Below are positions 54,901 through 61,821 of a stretch of 64,000 nucleotides of DNA, in pieces; within the stretch, counting starts at the first letter, position 1, and each line of letters opens with the position of its first letter. The notes beneath the pieces were generated by a model. It was not told the DNA's origin. It ran no database searches and saw only the letters and a list, made by a program, of their open reading frames with translations. The position numbers were made by a program, and so were the translations under genes. Origin of the DNA: Thermoplasmatales archaeon SW_10_69_26 (GTDB taxonomy: Archaea > Thermoplasmatota > SW-10-69-26); the NCBI GenBank assembly GCA_003009755.1, contig PXUB01000042.1:55821-119820 (forward strand). Reading direction: 5' to 3'.

Positions 54901-55124
54901 CGACGGTCGTCCACGAGGAGGGCGCCAGCGAGACGGTTCACATCGCCAGCGTGCAGTCCCAGCAACCGCTGGGCGACCGCTTGGGCGAGTTCGCCATCCC
55001 CCTGTTGATCCTGCTCGCCATCGGGCTCGTCGTCGCGATCGCGGTCCTCGTCTACCGCCAACGCCGAGACGAGGAGGACGAGGACGCCGAACTCGAGCCC
55101 GAGGCGATCGACGGCGCCGCCTGA
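51909..55124 (+). CDS. Ig-like surface protein D (1,071 aa), last gene of the giant operon
   Basis: The ATG at 51909 (ATGA overlap; GGAGG at about 51895) opens a signal peptide (SVLFALLAVAALVGVAAAA). An acidic N-terminal region (about 30-230) is followed by about eight Ig-like beta-sandwich domains of 85-95 residues. Signs are repeated VDTGERFSIAV, DTVPPTASPL, VTVDAEPPTL and PRIEIERASA segments and frequent N-x-S/T sequons. A C-terminal TM helix (about 1025-1048, IPLLILLAIGLVV) precedes a very acidic cytoplasmic tail (RRDEEDEDAELE). It is a type I membrane protein with a large ectodomain and a probable partner of the giants encoded upstream. A convergent acyl-CoA synthetase gene ends the region. 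Confidence 0.8.
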   Translation: MTSARHRRSVLFALLAVAALVGVAAAAQGQDRIRGDVLVNESSLIGFTDAEDTAIEEVDERPSDSRLEASDVGLRGPDTVSRPSGDEGQRAYMLGLSASAALGIDQPVLDRYANGELDDAFLELSYQNGCSSPNGELVVQAIETRSWSPFDVGWDDTTLGNGSIAIDGPELARAPISTSSAQDNPDIGCNQATLALETDRVERVLNAELGGIALTWQGEQPLNVSTLNSEDPPVLDVNFTTQGPSVDEIAVADGYPAVVDTGERFSIAVNATDAQDLPDDAVAIDVAPQNETVNNASTLEATRSGDLFVASQTFTADAEGRYTLQGQATDTDGWIDREPPDASAPHVVADGTAPEIPVATLGPQATGTLVDADEGTSLDLAANVSDLTCAAGVSPCGEWRLAWHDQTLANGTLTSDHRIQAQVPLPRPGNTTATLVVEDAIGHTNRSTTWTLNVTDTVPPTASPLEGTDLSPGQGITVENGTPIQLRAQIEDDLPVEGRLVLEGSQTIDRDLPAPDEDGLIEAEITGVPQGSYRARLVLDDGTHTRRVGFGDLTVAAQGAPSVSIDLPSTRIGPKQALDATVRDRDLDEAKTTVVAEVNGLEVQPDVDREPVENGLDLTIHLGDVGHEDIVNVTVRAQDRQGLEADARARVTVDAEPPTLVEPETDTWAAPGDTVRLSARDPGGGDVSMTLDAPQTRSAGPSPRSVTIDKLVPEPGRLVNVSVTLSDDIGNEQTTSVHVGLDDAPPEASPVFTREGLIIDTQDNASGVLRVDALVGVDGEPLNETQVFQESPTRFFVATGDLTRGDEVALAAQVRDRVGHETALGTAQDPLELTVPDRAPRIEIERASATIADVGRVNWTAEDPDEDPLDVTVEVTRPDGTRETVSGQAIGSHAIEPGEPGRYGVTVEASSAGNATQASTFFYLGPEGRLVQATSVPDDVEPGRSLVVELSFASEPQQVFVTATDEDEAVTSATVDLQGSQATATFEGLPEGTYDLEATVVHEEGASETVHIASVQSQQPLGDRLGEFAIPLLILLAIGLVVAIAVLVYRQRRDEEDEDAELEPEAIDGAA

Positions 55125-55129
55125 GGCAG

Positions 55130-55241
55130 GCGAGGGTTCGGGACCCTTCGCTCGCGATCGCCTTCATCCTGCTGGTGGGTTGTGCCCTGCGGGCCCCTCG
55201 AGCCTCGGCCCCGCTGGATCCCCTCTCGGGCTGGCCCCGAG
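55130..55241. terminator. Hairpins in the convergent gap after the giant operon
   Basis: The 185-bp gap between convergent stops (55125-55309) holds an imperfect stem at 55130-55151 (GCGAGGG...CCCTTCGC). A second stem CTCGGG...CCCGAG lies at 55225-55241, with pyrimidine-rich stretches around 55250-55290. They could terminate transcription from either side. No open frame is apparent. Confidence 0.4.
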
Positions 55242-55309
55242 GGCGGCCCGTCTTCCCGCCGGTCCCCTCGTTGCTACTGTTTCCCTGCTCGTTTGCCCGT
55301 CCGTGACCG

Positions 55310-57136
55310 TCACTCGTCGGGGTACATCGTCTCGATCTCGTCGGCGAAGTGCTCCTCCACGACGCGGCGCTTGATCTTCATCGTCGGCGTCATCTCGTCG
55401 TGATCCTCGTCGAGGACGCGAGGCAGCAGGGCGATCTCCTTGAGGCTCTCGTAGCGGGCCAGATCCTCGTTGACGCGGTCGACCTCCGCCCAGATCCGGT
55501 CCCGGACGGCTTCGTTTTCCACGAGGTCCCCGTGGCTGTCGACGGCGAGGCCCTCCTCGTCGGCCCAGGTCGTCAGCTGCTCGAAGTCGGGCGCGATGAG
55601 CGCGGACACGAACTTGCGGTCCTCGCCGACGACGAGGACCTGCTCGATGAAGGGTCGCTCCTTCAGCTTGCCCTCGATCTTGTTCGGCACGATGTACTTG
55701 CCGTAGGCGGTCTTGAAGATCTTCTTCAGCCGGTCGGTGATGTAGAGGAACCCGTCGTCGTCGAGGCGGCCGACGTCGCCGGTGCGCAGCCAGCCGTCCT
55801 CGGTGAACAGCTCCTCGGTCTGCTCGTCGAGCCCGTCGTAGCCCTGCGTGACGTTGGGGCCTCGAACCTGGATCTCGCCTTCGTCCTCGGCGCCGTCCCA
55901 GGTCTCCTGCGCGATGCGGACCTCGACCTCGTCCAGCGTCTGACCGACGCTGCCGATCCGGTAGGCGCCCGGCCGGTTGCAGCTGATGACCGGGCTCGTC
56001 TCGGTGAGGCCATAGCCCTGCATGATCCACAGACCGGCGCTGGCGAAGAACTCCATGATGGCGGGGTTCAGCGCCGCACCGCCGGACACGAAGTACTTCA
56101 GCCGGCCGCCGGTGACGTCCTGCAGCTTGTCCAGCACGAGCGTGTCGGCGAGGTTCTTCTTCACGGCCAGCCAGCCCTCGACGGGCTCGTCGTGGATCTC
56201 GTGCCGGGCGACCTCGCGGCCGACGCCGACCGCCCACGCGAACAACCGCTCGGCGACGGGGCCCTTGTCCTCCATCTTGTCGCGGATGCTCTGGTGCATC
56301 TTCTCGTACAGGCGCGGCACCGACAGCATCACGGTCGGCTGCACCTCCTGCATGTTGTCCTGCAGCTCGTCCTGGCCCTCGGCGAAGCACACGGTGGATC
56401 CGGTCGAGTAGGGCACGAACTCGTCGCCGGTGCGCGCGAAGCTGTGCGCCAGCGGCAGGAACGCCAGGTGGATCTCCTCCTCGATCGGGAGAGCCTCGAC
56501 GGTGGCTTCCACGTTCGAGGCGAAGTTCCGGTGGGTGAGCATGACGCCTTTCGGGTCGCCTGTCGTGCCGCTCGTGTAGACCAGCGAGGCCAGATCCTCG
56601 GGCCCGCGCGCGTCCATGCGCTCGGGGAGGGTCTCGGGCAGCTGGTCGTTGTACGTGTTGCCCTGGGTGTACAGCTCGTCCATCCCCAGGATGTTGGACT
56701 TCTCCTCGTAGCCCTCGGGGACCGGGCCCATGACGACGATCGTCTCGAGATCGTCGAGGCGACCCTGTTGGCTGAGCACGCCCTCGAGCTTGTCCTCGTC
56801 CTCGACGAACACGACCTTGGCGCCGGCGTCCTCGAGGATGTAGCCCGCCTGGTCGGCCGGCAGGGTCTCGTACACGGGCGCGGTGACGGCGCCGGCGTGC
56901 ATCGAGGCGTAGTCGGCGATCACCCACTCGGGGCTGTTGGCCGACCAGATGCCCACGCGGTCGCCCGGTTCGAGATCGAGGAACAACAGGCCGCCGGCCA
57001 GGTCCTCCACGAACCCCTGCAGGTCCTCGTACGTGATCTCCTGCCAGCGTCCCTCGCGCTTGTAGCGCATCGCGACCTCGTCGGCGTGCTCTTCCGCCGA
57101 GGCCTGGAACAGATCGACGAGCGTTCGCTGTAGCAA
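55310..57136 (-). CDS. Long-chain acyl-CoA synthetase (AMP-forming)
   Basis: 608 residues if started at the TTG 57136, which sits 7 nt after GGAGGGTG and about 45 nt after a TATA-like motif. The ATG at 57163 (617 residues) is only about 10-20 nt from that motif and would fall before the expected transcription start. ANL-superfamily signatures are YTSGTTGDPKGV (P-loop), GYGLTETSPV, TGDVGRLDDDGFLYITDR and the C-terminal Lys region PTMKIKRR. Length and motifs match FadD15/long-chain ligases that activate fatty acids with ATP and CoA. With the PlsC-like gene about 3 kb away it suggests fatty-acyl metabolism in this archaeon. It is transcribed alone and is divergent from the CinA-like gene. Confidence 0.88.
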   Translation of the reverse strand: MLQRTLVDLFQASAEEHADEVAMRYKREGRWQEITYEDLQGFVEDLAGGLLFLDLEPGDRVGIWSANSPEWVIADYASMHAGAVTAPVYETLPADQAGYILEDAGAKVVFVEDEDKLEGVLSQQGRLDDLETIVVMGPVPEGYEEKSNILGMDELYTQGNTYNDQLPETLPERMDARGPEDLASLVYTSGTTGDPKGVMLTHRNFASNVEATVEALPIEEEIHLAFLPLAHSFARTGDEFVPYSTGSTVCFAEGQDELQDNMQEVQPTVMLSVPRLYEKMHQSIRDKMEDKGPVAERLFAWAVGVGREVARHEIHDEPVEGWLAVKKNLADTLVLDKLQDVTGGRLKYFVSGGAALNPAIMEFFASAGLWIMQGYGLTETSPVISCNRPGAYRIGSVGQTLDEVEVRIAQETWDGAEDEGEIQVRGPNVTQGYDGLDEQTEELFTEDGWLRTGDVGRLDDDGFLYITDRLKKIFKTAYGKYIVPNKIEGKLKERPFIEQVLVVGEDRKFVSALIAPDFEQLTTWADEEGLAVDSHGDLVENEAVRDRIWAEVDRVNEDLARYESLKEIALLPRVLDEDHDEMTPTMKIKRRVVEEHFADEIETMYPDE

Positions 57137-57172
57137 AACGGGCCACCCTCCAGGGTGACGCATCCTGGCACG

Positions 57173-57190
57173 CCCTCATAAAGCTATGTG
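57173..57190 (-). promoter_or_regulatory. TATA-like motif of the acyl-CoA synthetase gene
   Basis: On the minus strand CACATAGCTTTATGAGGG. The predicted transcription start at about 57153 gives a leader of about 17 nt containing GGAGGGTG. The same AT-rich patch may also serve the divergent gene. Confidence 0.5.
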
Positions 57191-57233
57191 CGCGGCCGCA
57201 GCCCGGCGGCGTCGACCCGGGTCCTCGCCAATC

Positions 57234-58031
57234 GTGGCAAGCAAGTACCCCCAGCTCGTTCGACCGAGCGTGGACGCCAGCGTCGTCGTGGTCGGCAACG
57301 AGCTGTTGTCCGGGCACACCGAGGACGCCAACGGCCCCTTCCTCGCCGAGCAGATGCGCGAGCTCGGCCACCGCGTGCGGCGGATCACCGTCGTCCCCGA
57401 CGACGAGCACGAGATCGTGTCCGCCCTGCAGGATGCCAAGGCCCGGGCCGGTCTCGTGTTCGTGTGCGGCGGCCTGGGCCCCACGGCCGACGACGTGACG
57501 ATCGACGCCGTCGCTGCGTTCCTCGAGCGCCCGCTGCACGAACCCGAGCCCGCCCGCGAGCAGATCCACCGCATCTACCGCAAAGGGCACAAGCGCGACC
57601 TCATCGACAGCCCCGACGTCGACGACGACGCCTGGCGCATGGCCCGGGTCCCCGAAGGCGCCACGGTCGTCCGCAACGACGAGGGCGCCGCCCCCGGCAG
57701 CGTGCACACGGTCGCCGACACCCGGCTGTACGTGCTCCCGGGGCCGCCCGCCGAGCTGCAGTCCGTCGTCCACCACCTCCGCCGCCGGGACCTGATCCCG
57801 GTCGAGGACGCGATGACGGAGATCGAGGTCGAGCTCGACACCTTCGAGGCCCCCGTCTCCAGCGAGCTGGACACGCTCGACCGCGAGAACCCGGACGTCG
57901 AGATCGGCTCCTACCCCCAGCACGGGGAACGCCGGGTGGTCGTGCGGTTGCGCGGCGAGCCCGAGGCCGTCGAGGACGCCCACGAGGCCCTGAACGAGGC
58001 GCTGGGCGACATCGTGATCGACGGAGCCTAG
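57234..58031 (+). CDS. CinA/MoaB-fold (molybdopterin-binding-like) protein
   Basis: 265 residues from the GTG at 57234 (ASKYPQL); a GTG at 57270 (VDASVVVVGNELL) would start exactly at the first strand of the fold and is equally possible. Neither has a Shine-Dalgarno site. The domain shows VVVVGNELLSGHTEDAN, FVCGGLGPTADD and LPGPPAELQ, the three signatures of the CinA N-terminal MoCF-like domain. The bacterial C-terminal NMN-deamidase domain is absent; about 85 C-terminal residues form a small alpha/beta region instead, as in archaeal CinA-like proteins. Proposed family roles include nucleotide-pyrophosphate hydrolysis (ADP-ribose type); the substrate here is unknown. One base separates it from DUF99, so they are co-transcribed. 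Confidence 0.82.
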   Translation: MASKYPQLVRPSVDASVVVVGNELLSGHTEDANGPFLAEQMRELGHRVRRITVVPDDEHEIVSALQDAKARAGLVFVCGGLGPTADDVTIDAVAAFLERPLHEPEPAREQIHRIYRKGHKRDLIDSPDVDDDAWRMARVPEGATVVRNDEGAAPGSVHTVADTRLYVLPGPPAELQSVVHHLRRRDLIPVEDAMTEIEVELDTFEAPVSSELDTLDRENPDVEIGSYPQHGERRVVVRLRGEPEAVEDAHEALNEALGDIVIDGA

Positions 58032-58032
58032 G

Positions 58033-58629
58033 ATGCACGTCAAGGACGAGGTCCGCCTGATCGGGTTCGACGAGGGCCCGTTCACCTTCGAGGATACCAC
58101 CTGCCCGCTGGCCGGCGTCATGACGCGCGGCGGCGGCTACCTGGAAGCCGTGCTCGTGGACGAGATCACCGTCGACGGCACCGACGTCGACGACACCGTG
58201 ATCGAGCTGCTCGCCGACAGCTCCCTGCTCGAGACCGCCCAAGCGATCGCCTTCCAGGGCGGCACGCTGGCCGGGTTCAACGTCCTCGACCTCGCCCGCC
58301 TGCACCAGACCCTCGGCCTGCCCGTCCTCGCCCTGACCGAGGACGAACCCGACCCGCCGGCGGTCCGGCAGGCCCTGAGGGACACCGTCCGGGACCCCGA
58401 CCGGCGCATCGAGCTGCTCGAAGCCCAGCCCGTGCACCCGGTCTCGCTGGACGAGGGCACCATCCACATGCGCCACGTCGGCGGCGACCACGACCAGCTG
58501 GCCGAGCTCGTCCGCGCCCACACCGTGCGCGGCCTGCGCCCGGAACCGGTCCGCATCGCCGGCCTCGTGGCTCGCGCCCTCGCCCGCGGCTCCTCCACCG
58601 GGACCCAACCCCCCACCGAACCGGACTAG
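58033..58629 (+). CDS. DUF99 (UPF0215) family protein
   Basis: 198 residues from the ATG at 58033, one base after the CinA-like stop, with GGAG about 10 nt upstream. The family is almost wholly archaeal. Signatures seen: KDEVRLIGFDEGPF at the N-terminus, LAGVMTRGGGYLE, GGTLAGFNVLDL (family form GGITFAGFNVVD) and LPVLALT. The fold is related to endonuclease V/RNase H-like proteins, but activity has not been shown, so a nucleic-acid role is only suggested. The stop codon is immediately followed by the inverted fold-back repeat. Confidence 0.85.
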   Translation: MHVKDEVRLIGFDEGPFTFEDTTCPLAGVMTRGGGYLEAVLVDEITVDGTDVDDTVIELLADSSLLETAQAIAFQGGTLAGFNVLDLARLHQTLGLPVLALTEDEPDPPAVRQALRDTVRDPDRRIELLEAQPVHPVSLDEGTIHMRHVGGDHDQLAELVRAHTVRGLRPEPVRIAGLVARALARGSSTGTQPPTEPD

Positions 58630-58797
58630 CCCGCGCTGGAAGGAAGAAACGGCGGGGGGCCACCAAGTACGCGAGGGGACGCCAGGGCACAAAGAAGAGC
58701 AGCTGCCGTGACAACGCCGCCCGGCGGCGAGTACACAGGCCCTTCGTGGCCATGGCGATCCTTCGTGTCCTTCGCGGCCCCTGCTTAACGAGACAGC
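58628..58797 (-). repeat. Fold-back interspersed repeat, copy B (inverted relative to copy A)
   Basis: The reverse complement matches 7190-7357 along about 168 bp, with one 1-nt indel in the centre, a few substitutions and a 2-nt indel near the far end. It begins at the stop codon of DUF99 and fills most of the 208-bp gap before Cbf5. The end carrying CTGCTTAAC points to Cbf5, 41 bp from its ATG; the matching end of copy A lies 57 bp from the cupredoxin start. The two copies thus have the same orientation relative to the downstream gene. Arms and central CGCCGCCCGGCGGCG-type hairpin are conserved. Confidence 0.85.
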
Positions 58798-58837
58798 GGC
58801 GGGCTAGCCTGCCCTCACCTTTTTGCCGGCGACCCCG

Positions 58838-59830
58838 ATGGCGGCTGCGGTGGCCGAACGACTCGTCCGCTCCCGAGGCTCGACCTCGCCCGATCACGGT
58901 GCCAAGCCCGCCAAGCGGCCCGTGGACGAGTACGTCCGCCGGGGAGCCGTCGTGCTCGACAAGCCCGAGGGCCCCTCCAGCCACCAGGTCGCCGCCTGGG
59001 TCCGCGACATCTTCGACGTGGACAAGGCCGGCCACGCCGGGACCCTGGACCCCAACGTGACCGGATTGCTCCCGATCGGGCTCGCCGACGCCACGAAAGG
59101 CCTGGAACCGCTGAAGGCCCAGGACAAGGCCTACGTCGGCGTCATCGAGCTTCACGACGACGTCCCCCGCAACCGCATCGAAGAGGCCTTGTCCACCTTC
59201 ACCGGCGACGTCTACCAGCGGCCGCCCAAACGCAGTGCCGTGAAACGCCAACTCCGGGTGCGCCGGATCGACGACTTCGATGCGATCGAGATCGACGATC
59301 GCCGCATCCTGGCCCGCGTCGACTGCGAGGGCGGCACCTACATCCGCAAGCTCGCCCACGACGTCGGCACCTACCTCGGCGTCGGCGCCCACCTCGACGA
59401 GCTGCGCCGCACGCGCGTCGGCCACATCACCGAGGACCGGGCCGTCACGCTCCACGACGTCAAGGACGCCTGGGAGGAGTTCAAGCAGACCGGCCGCGAC
59501 GACTGGTTGCGCGAGGCCGTGATCCCCTTCGAACGCCTGCTCGACCACCTGCCGCGGATCACCGTGCGCGACACCGCCGTCGACGCCGTCTGCCACGGCG
59601 CCCCGCTGGCGATCCCGGGCGTGCTCGACATCGAGCGCACCATCTCGGCTGGCGACCAGGTCGTCCTCATGACCTTGAAGGGCGAAGCGGTCGCGCTCGC
59701 CGAAGCCGAGAAGACCGCCGTCGAGACGATCATGCAGGAGACCGGCGTCGTCGCCCGGCCCCACCGCCAACTGATGGACGAGGGCACCTACCCCCAGCAC
59801 TGGGGCGAGGACGAAGCCGAGGACGCCTGA
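58838..59830 (+). CDS. cbf5: tRNA/rRNA pseudouridine synthase Cbf5 (TruB family with PUA domain)
   Basis: 330 residues from the ATG at 58838; an in-frame TTG at 58823 is less likely. TruB-type catalytic domain: VVLDKPEGPSSHQV, then HAGTLDPNVTG with the catalytic Asp71, the KAYVGVIELHDD strand, VYQRPPKRSAVKR and GGTYIRKLAHDVG. A C-terminal PUA domain (about 235-320) begins LPRITVRDTAVDAVCHGA. It is the catalytic subunit of archaeal H/ACA RNPs (with Nop10, Gar1, L7Ae; not in this window) and also modifies tRNA U55. The N-terminal extension of about 30 residues is longer than usual. Its promoter may overlap the end of the fold-back repeat. Confidence 0.93.
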   Translation: MAAAVAERLVRSRGSTSPDHGAKPAKRPVDEYVRRGAVVLDKPEGPSSHQVAAWVRDIFDVDKAGHAGTLDPNVTGLLPIGLADATKGLEPLKAQDKAYVGVIELHDDVPRNRIEEALSTFTGDVYQRPPKRSAVKRQLRVRRIDDFDAIEIDDRRILARVDCEGGTYIRKLAHDVGTYLGVGAHLDELRRTRVGHITEDRAVTLHDVKDAWEEFKQTGRDDWLREAVIPFERLLDHLPRITVRDTAVDAVCHGAPLAIPGVLDIERTISAGDQVVLMTLKGEAVALAEAEKTAVETIMQETGVVARPHRQLMDEGTYPQHWGEDEAEDA

Positions 59831-59831
59831 C

Positions 59832-60548
59832 TCAGACCTGCTCGTCGTAGGCCAGCTGGCGCTGCAGCGTGCGTGCCTGCTCCAGCAGGCGACCGATCTC
59901 ATCCATGACCTCGTCGGTGATCTTGCGGTACAGGTCGACGTCGCCGACGCGATCCTCGACCCCGTGGTACACCATCGGTTCCCCGGCGTTGATCACCAGC
60001 GGGTCGTCGAGGTTCGGGACGCGGGCGTGCTTGGGCAGGATGCTGTAGCTCGTCAACGCCACGGGGACGACCGGCTGCCCGCTGCGCACGGCCACGCGCG
60101 CAACGCCGGTCCGACCCCGGCGCAGGGAGCCGTCGATCGTGCGCGAGCCCTCCGGGAAGATGCCGGACAGCCTGCCCTCGCGCGCCAGCTCGACCGACTT
60201 GTCCACCGCGGCCTGGTTGCCGCCCGAGATGCGGTCGACCTTGATCTGGCCGGCCTTCTCGAAGAAGGTCTCCGTGATGGGGTTGCGGAACAGCCCGGCC
60301 TTCGCCATCCAGTGCACGGGGCGATCGAGAACCGAGCCCAGGAACACCGGGTCGAACCAGGAGGCGTGGTTGGACGCGATCACGCCTCCGCCCTCGTCGG
60401 GCACGTTCGCCAGCCCTCGCGCCTCGACGTCGAAGCTCTCTTGGACGGGCCGGCTTGCCAGGCGCTTGAGCACCTCGTACACCGGCACCTCCTCCCACTC
60501 CTGGGGGTTGGCACCCCTGAGACCGAGATCGAACGGGAGGAGCCCCAT
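59832..60548 (-). CDS. PlsC-like 1-acyl-glycerol-3-phosphate acyltransferase family protein
   Basis: 238 residues from the ATG at 60548. An ATG at 60596 would add 16 residues but lies upstream of or within the promoter-like element, so the shorter leaderless start is preferred. Acyltransferase motifs: block I NHASWFDP (Asn60, His61, Asp66), the FFEKAGQIKVDR region (block II), FPEGSRT (block III, about 133-139) and VVPVALTS (block IV). The family transfers acyl chains to lysophosphatidic acid or related acceptors. Archaeal membranes normally use ether lipids, so the substrate here is uncertain; PlsC homologues are known in some euryarchaea. It ends one base from the convergent Cbf5 gene. Confidence 0.86.
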   Translation of the reverse strand: MGLLPFDLGLRGANPQEWEEVPVYEVLKRLASRPVQESFDVEARGLANVPDEGGGVIASNHASWFDPVFLGSVLDRPVHWMAKAGLFRNPITETFFEKAGQIKVDRISGGNQAAVDKSVELAREGRLSGIFPEGSRTIDGSLRRGRTGVARVAVRSGQPVVPVALTSYSILPKHARVPNLDDPLVINAGEPMVYHGVEDRVGDVDLYRKITDEVMDEIGRLLEQARTLQRQLAYDEQV

Positions 60549-60570
60549 CGCGTGGCGATACGAGGCGGTT

Positions 60571-60590
60571 GCCAATACGTTTGCGGCCCA
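60571..60590 (-). promoter_or_regulatory. Promoter of the PlsC-like gene
   Basis: On the minus strand TGGGCCGCAAACGTATTGGC. It is centred about 28 nt before the ATG at 60548 and is nearly the same as the element before the cyclo-ligase gene (CCGCAAACGTCGTAGG). Confidence 0.5.
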
Positions 60591-60618
60591 TGGCAACCCA
60601 CCCCAGCCACGGGCGCCC

Positions 60619-61698
60619 TCACTCCTCGCCGGGCACCGGCGGCTGATCGAGCTCTTTCTGCGGCGGCGTGGGCCGCTGCTCCATGTAGATGCCGAGCATC
60701 GTCAAGAACAACGCCAGGATGACGGGACCCAGAAGGAAGCCCATGAACCCGAACGCGATCAAGCCGCCGATCACGCCCAGCAGCGCGATCGTCGGGTGCA
60801 TGCCCGAGCGTTCGCTCATGATCTTGGGCTTGACCACGTTGTCGATCGTGGACACCAGCAGGGCGCTCCAGATGAGCAACCCGACCCCGCGACCCGTGGC
60901 ACCGCTCGCGATGAGGAACACGCTCACCGGCAGCCACACCAACGGCGGCCCGATGACGGGGAGAAGCGACAGGATCGCCGTCAGGAACCCGAACAGGACC
61001 GGCGCTGGCACCTGGAAGATCCAGAACCCCAGCCCGGCGGCCAAGCCCTGCACGACGGCCGTGGCCACCTGCCCGAACACGACGGCGTCGGTGTAGTTGC
61101 GCACCTCGTCGAGGATGCGTTCCTCGGTGTCCGGCTGCAGAGGCATCAGCTCCTCCACGAAGTCCACCAGCCGGTCACCGTCCCGCAGCGCGTAGTACCC
61201 GATGAACAGGACCACGGAGACGCCCAGCCCGAACTCGGCGAGGAACTGGGCCGCGTTCGGCAGCGCGTTCAGCACCGCCTGGCGGGCCTGGGGGACGGCC
61301 TGCTCGATCGCGGCATCGGCCGGCGTTTGGCCCTCCCGGGTCTCCGGCCAGCCCAGGTACTCGCGCGTCCAGTTCGTCACGCCCTCCAGGCTCTCGCGGA
61401 CGTCGGCGACGGTGACCTGCTGGGCCAGGTCCTGCGTCTGCAACACGAGCTCGTACCCGAGGTAACCGGCGGGGACGAGCACCAGGATGGACAACACGAT
61501 CAGGGACAAGGCGGCCGAGATCGCTCGCCGGGGGGCCAACCAGTCGTAGATGCGGGCGAAGATCGGGTACCCGAGGTACCCGACGAGCAGCCCGCCGAAG
61601 ATCAGGGACCACAGCGGGGCCACCATGAGGAACGAGAGGACGGCCAGCGCGGCCAGCAGGAGGTACATGGCCGGGTGGATGTCCTCGCTGGTGCCCAT
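60619..61698 (-). CDS. AI-2E family transporter
   Basis: 359 residues from the ATG at 61698, which has no Shine-Dalgarno site but a TATA-like motif about 25 nt upstream. It has seven or eight TM helices. The family pattern includes a long extracytoplasmic segment between the third and fourth helices (about 85-160), LPVIGPPLVWLPV, STIDNVVKPKIM and HPTIALLGVIGGL. Members (PF01594) export diverse small molecules or exchange Na+/H+; the AI-2 name comes from one E. coli member and should not be read as a quorum-sensing claim. It lies upstream of the PlsC-like gene on the same strand with a 70-bp gap and a separate promoter. Confidence 0.88.
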   Translation of the reverse strand: MGTSEDIHPAMYLLLAALAVLSFLMVAPLWSLIFGGLLVGYLGYPIFARIYDWLAPRRAISAALSLIVLSILVLVPAGYLGYELVLQTQDLAQQVTVADVRESLEGVTNWTREYLGWPETREGQTPADAAIEQAVPQARQAVLNALPNAAQFLAEFGLGVSVVLFIGYYALRDGDRLVDFVEELMPLQPDTEERILDEVRNYTDAVVFGQVATAVVQGLAAGLGFWIFQVPAPVLFGFLTAILSLLPVIGPPLVWLPVSVFLIASGATGRGVGLLIWSALLVSTIDNVVKPKIMSERSGMHPTIALLGVIGGLIAFGFMGFLLGPVILALFLTMLGIYMEQRPTPPQKELDQPPVPGEE

Positions 61699-61718
61699 CG
61701 CCGGCCAAGGCTCGGTTT

Positions 61719-61734
61719 GCCTAAAGAAAGAACC
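61719..61734 (-). promoter_or_regulatory. Promoter of the AI-2E transporter gene
   Basis: On the minus strand GGTTCTTTCTTTAG, AT-rich in a GC-rich setting, about 25-30 nt upstream of the ATG at 61698, suggesting a leaderless transcript. Confidence 0.45.
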
Positions 61735-61784
61735 GCTTCCCCGCTTGGGGCCTCCCAGCCTCGGGTCGCCCGTGGGAGAGACGT

Positions 61785-61800
61785 GCAGCCTTTAAGCAGG
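61785..61800 (+). promoter_or_regulatory. Promoter of the thymidylate kinase unit
   Basis: GCAGCCTTTAAGCAGG, centred about 28 nt before the ATG at 61822. It predicts a transcription start within a few bases of the start codon. Confidence 0.5.
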
Positions 61801-61821
61801 TCCAGATGTACGCGGGGGGTG

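Noticed and set aside
57163-57163. ATG at 57163 as the start of the acyl-CoA synthetase
   Set aside because: Only about 10-20 nt from the TATA-like motif, so it is likely upstream of the transcript; the TTG at 57136 has a well-placed Shine-Dalgarno site. Not fully excluded.
60619-61698. Quorum-sensing role for the AI-2E family transporter
   Set aside because: The family name derives from one bacterial member; nothing in the neighbourhood suggests AI-2 synthesis or sensing.
60139-61821. Open frame joined in phase ahead of thymidylate kinase
   Set aside because: It is antisense to the PlsC-like and transporter genes and precedes the promoter at 61785; the kinase P-loop starts 15 residues after the ATG at 61822.
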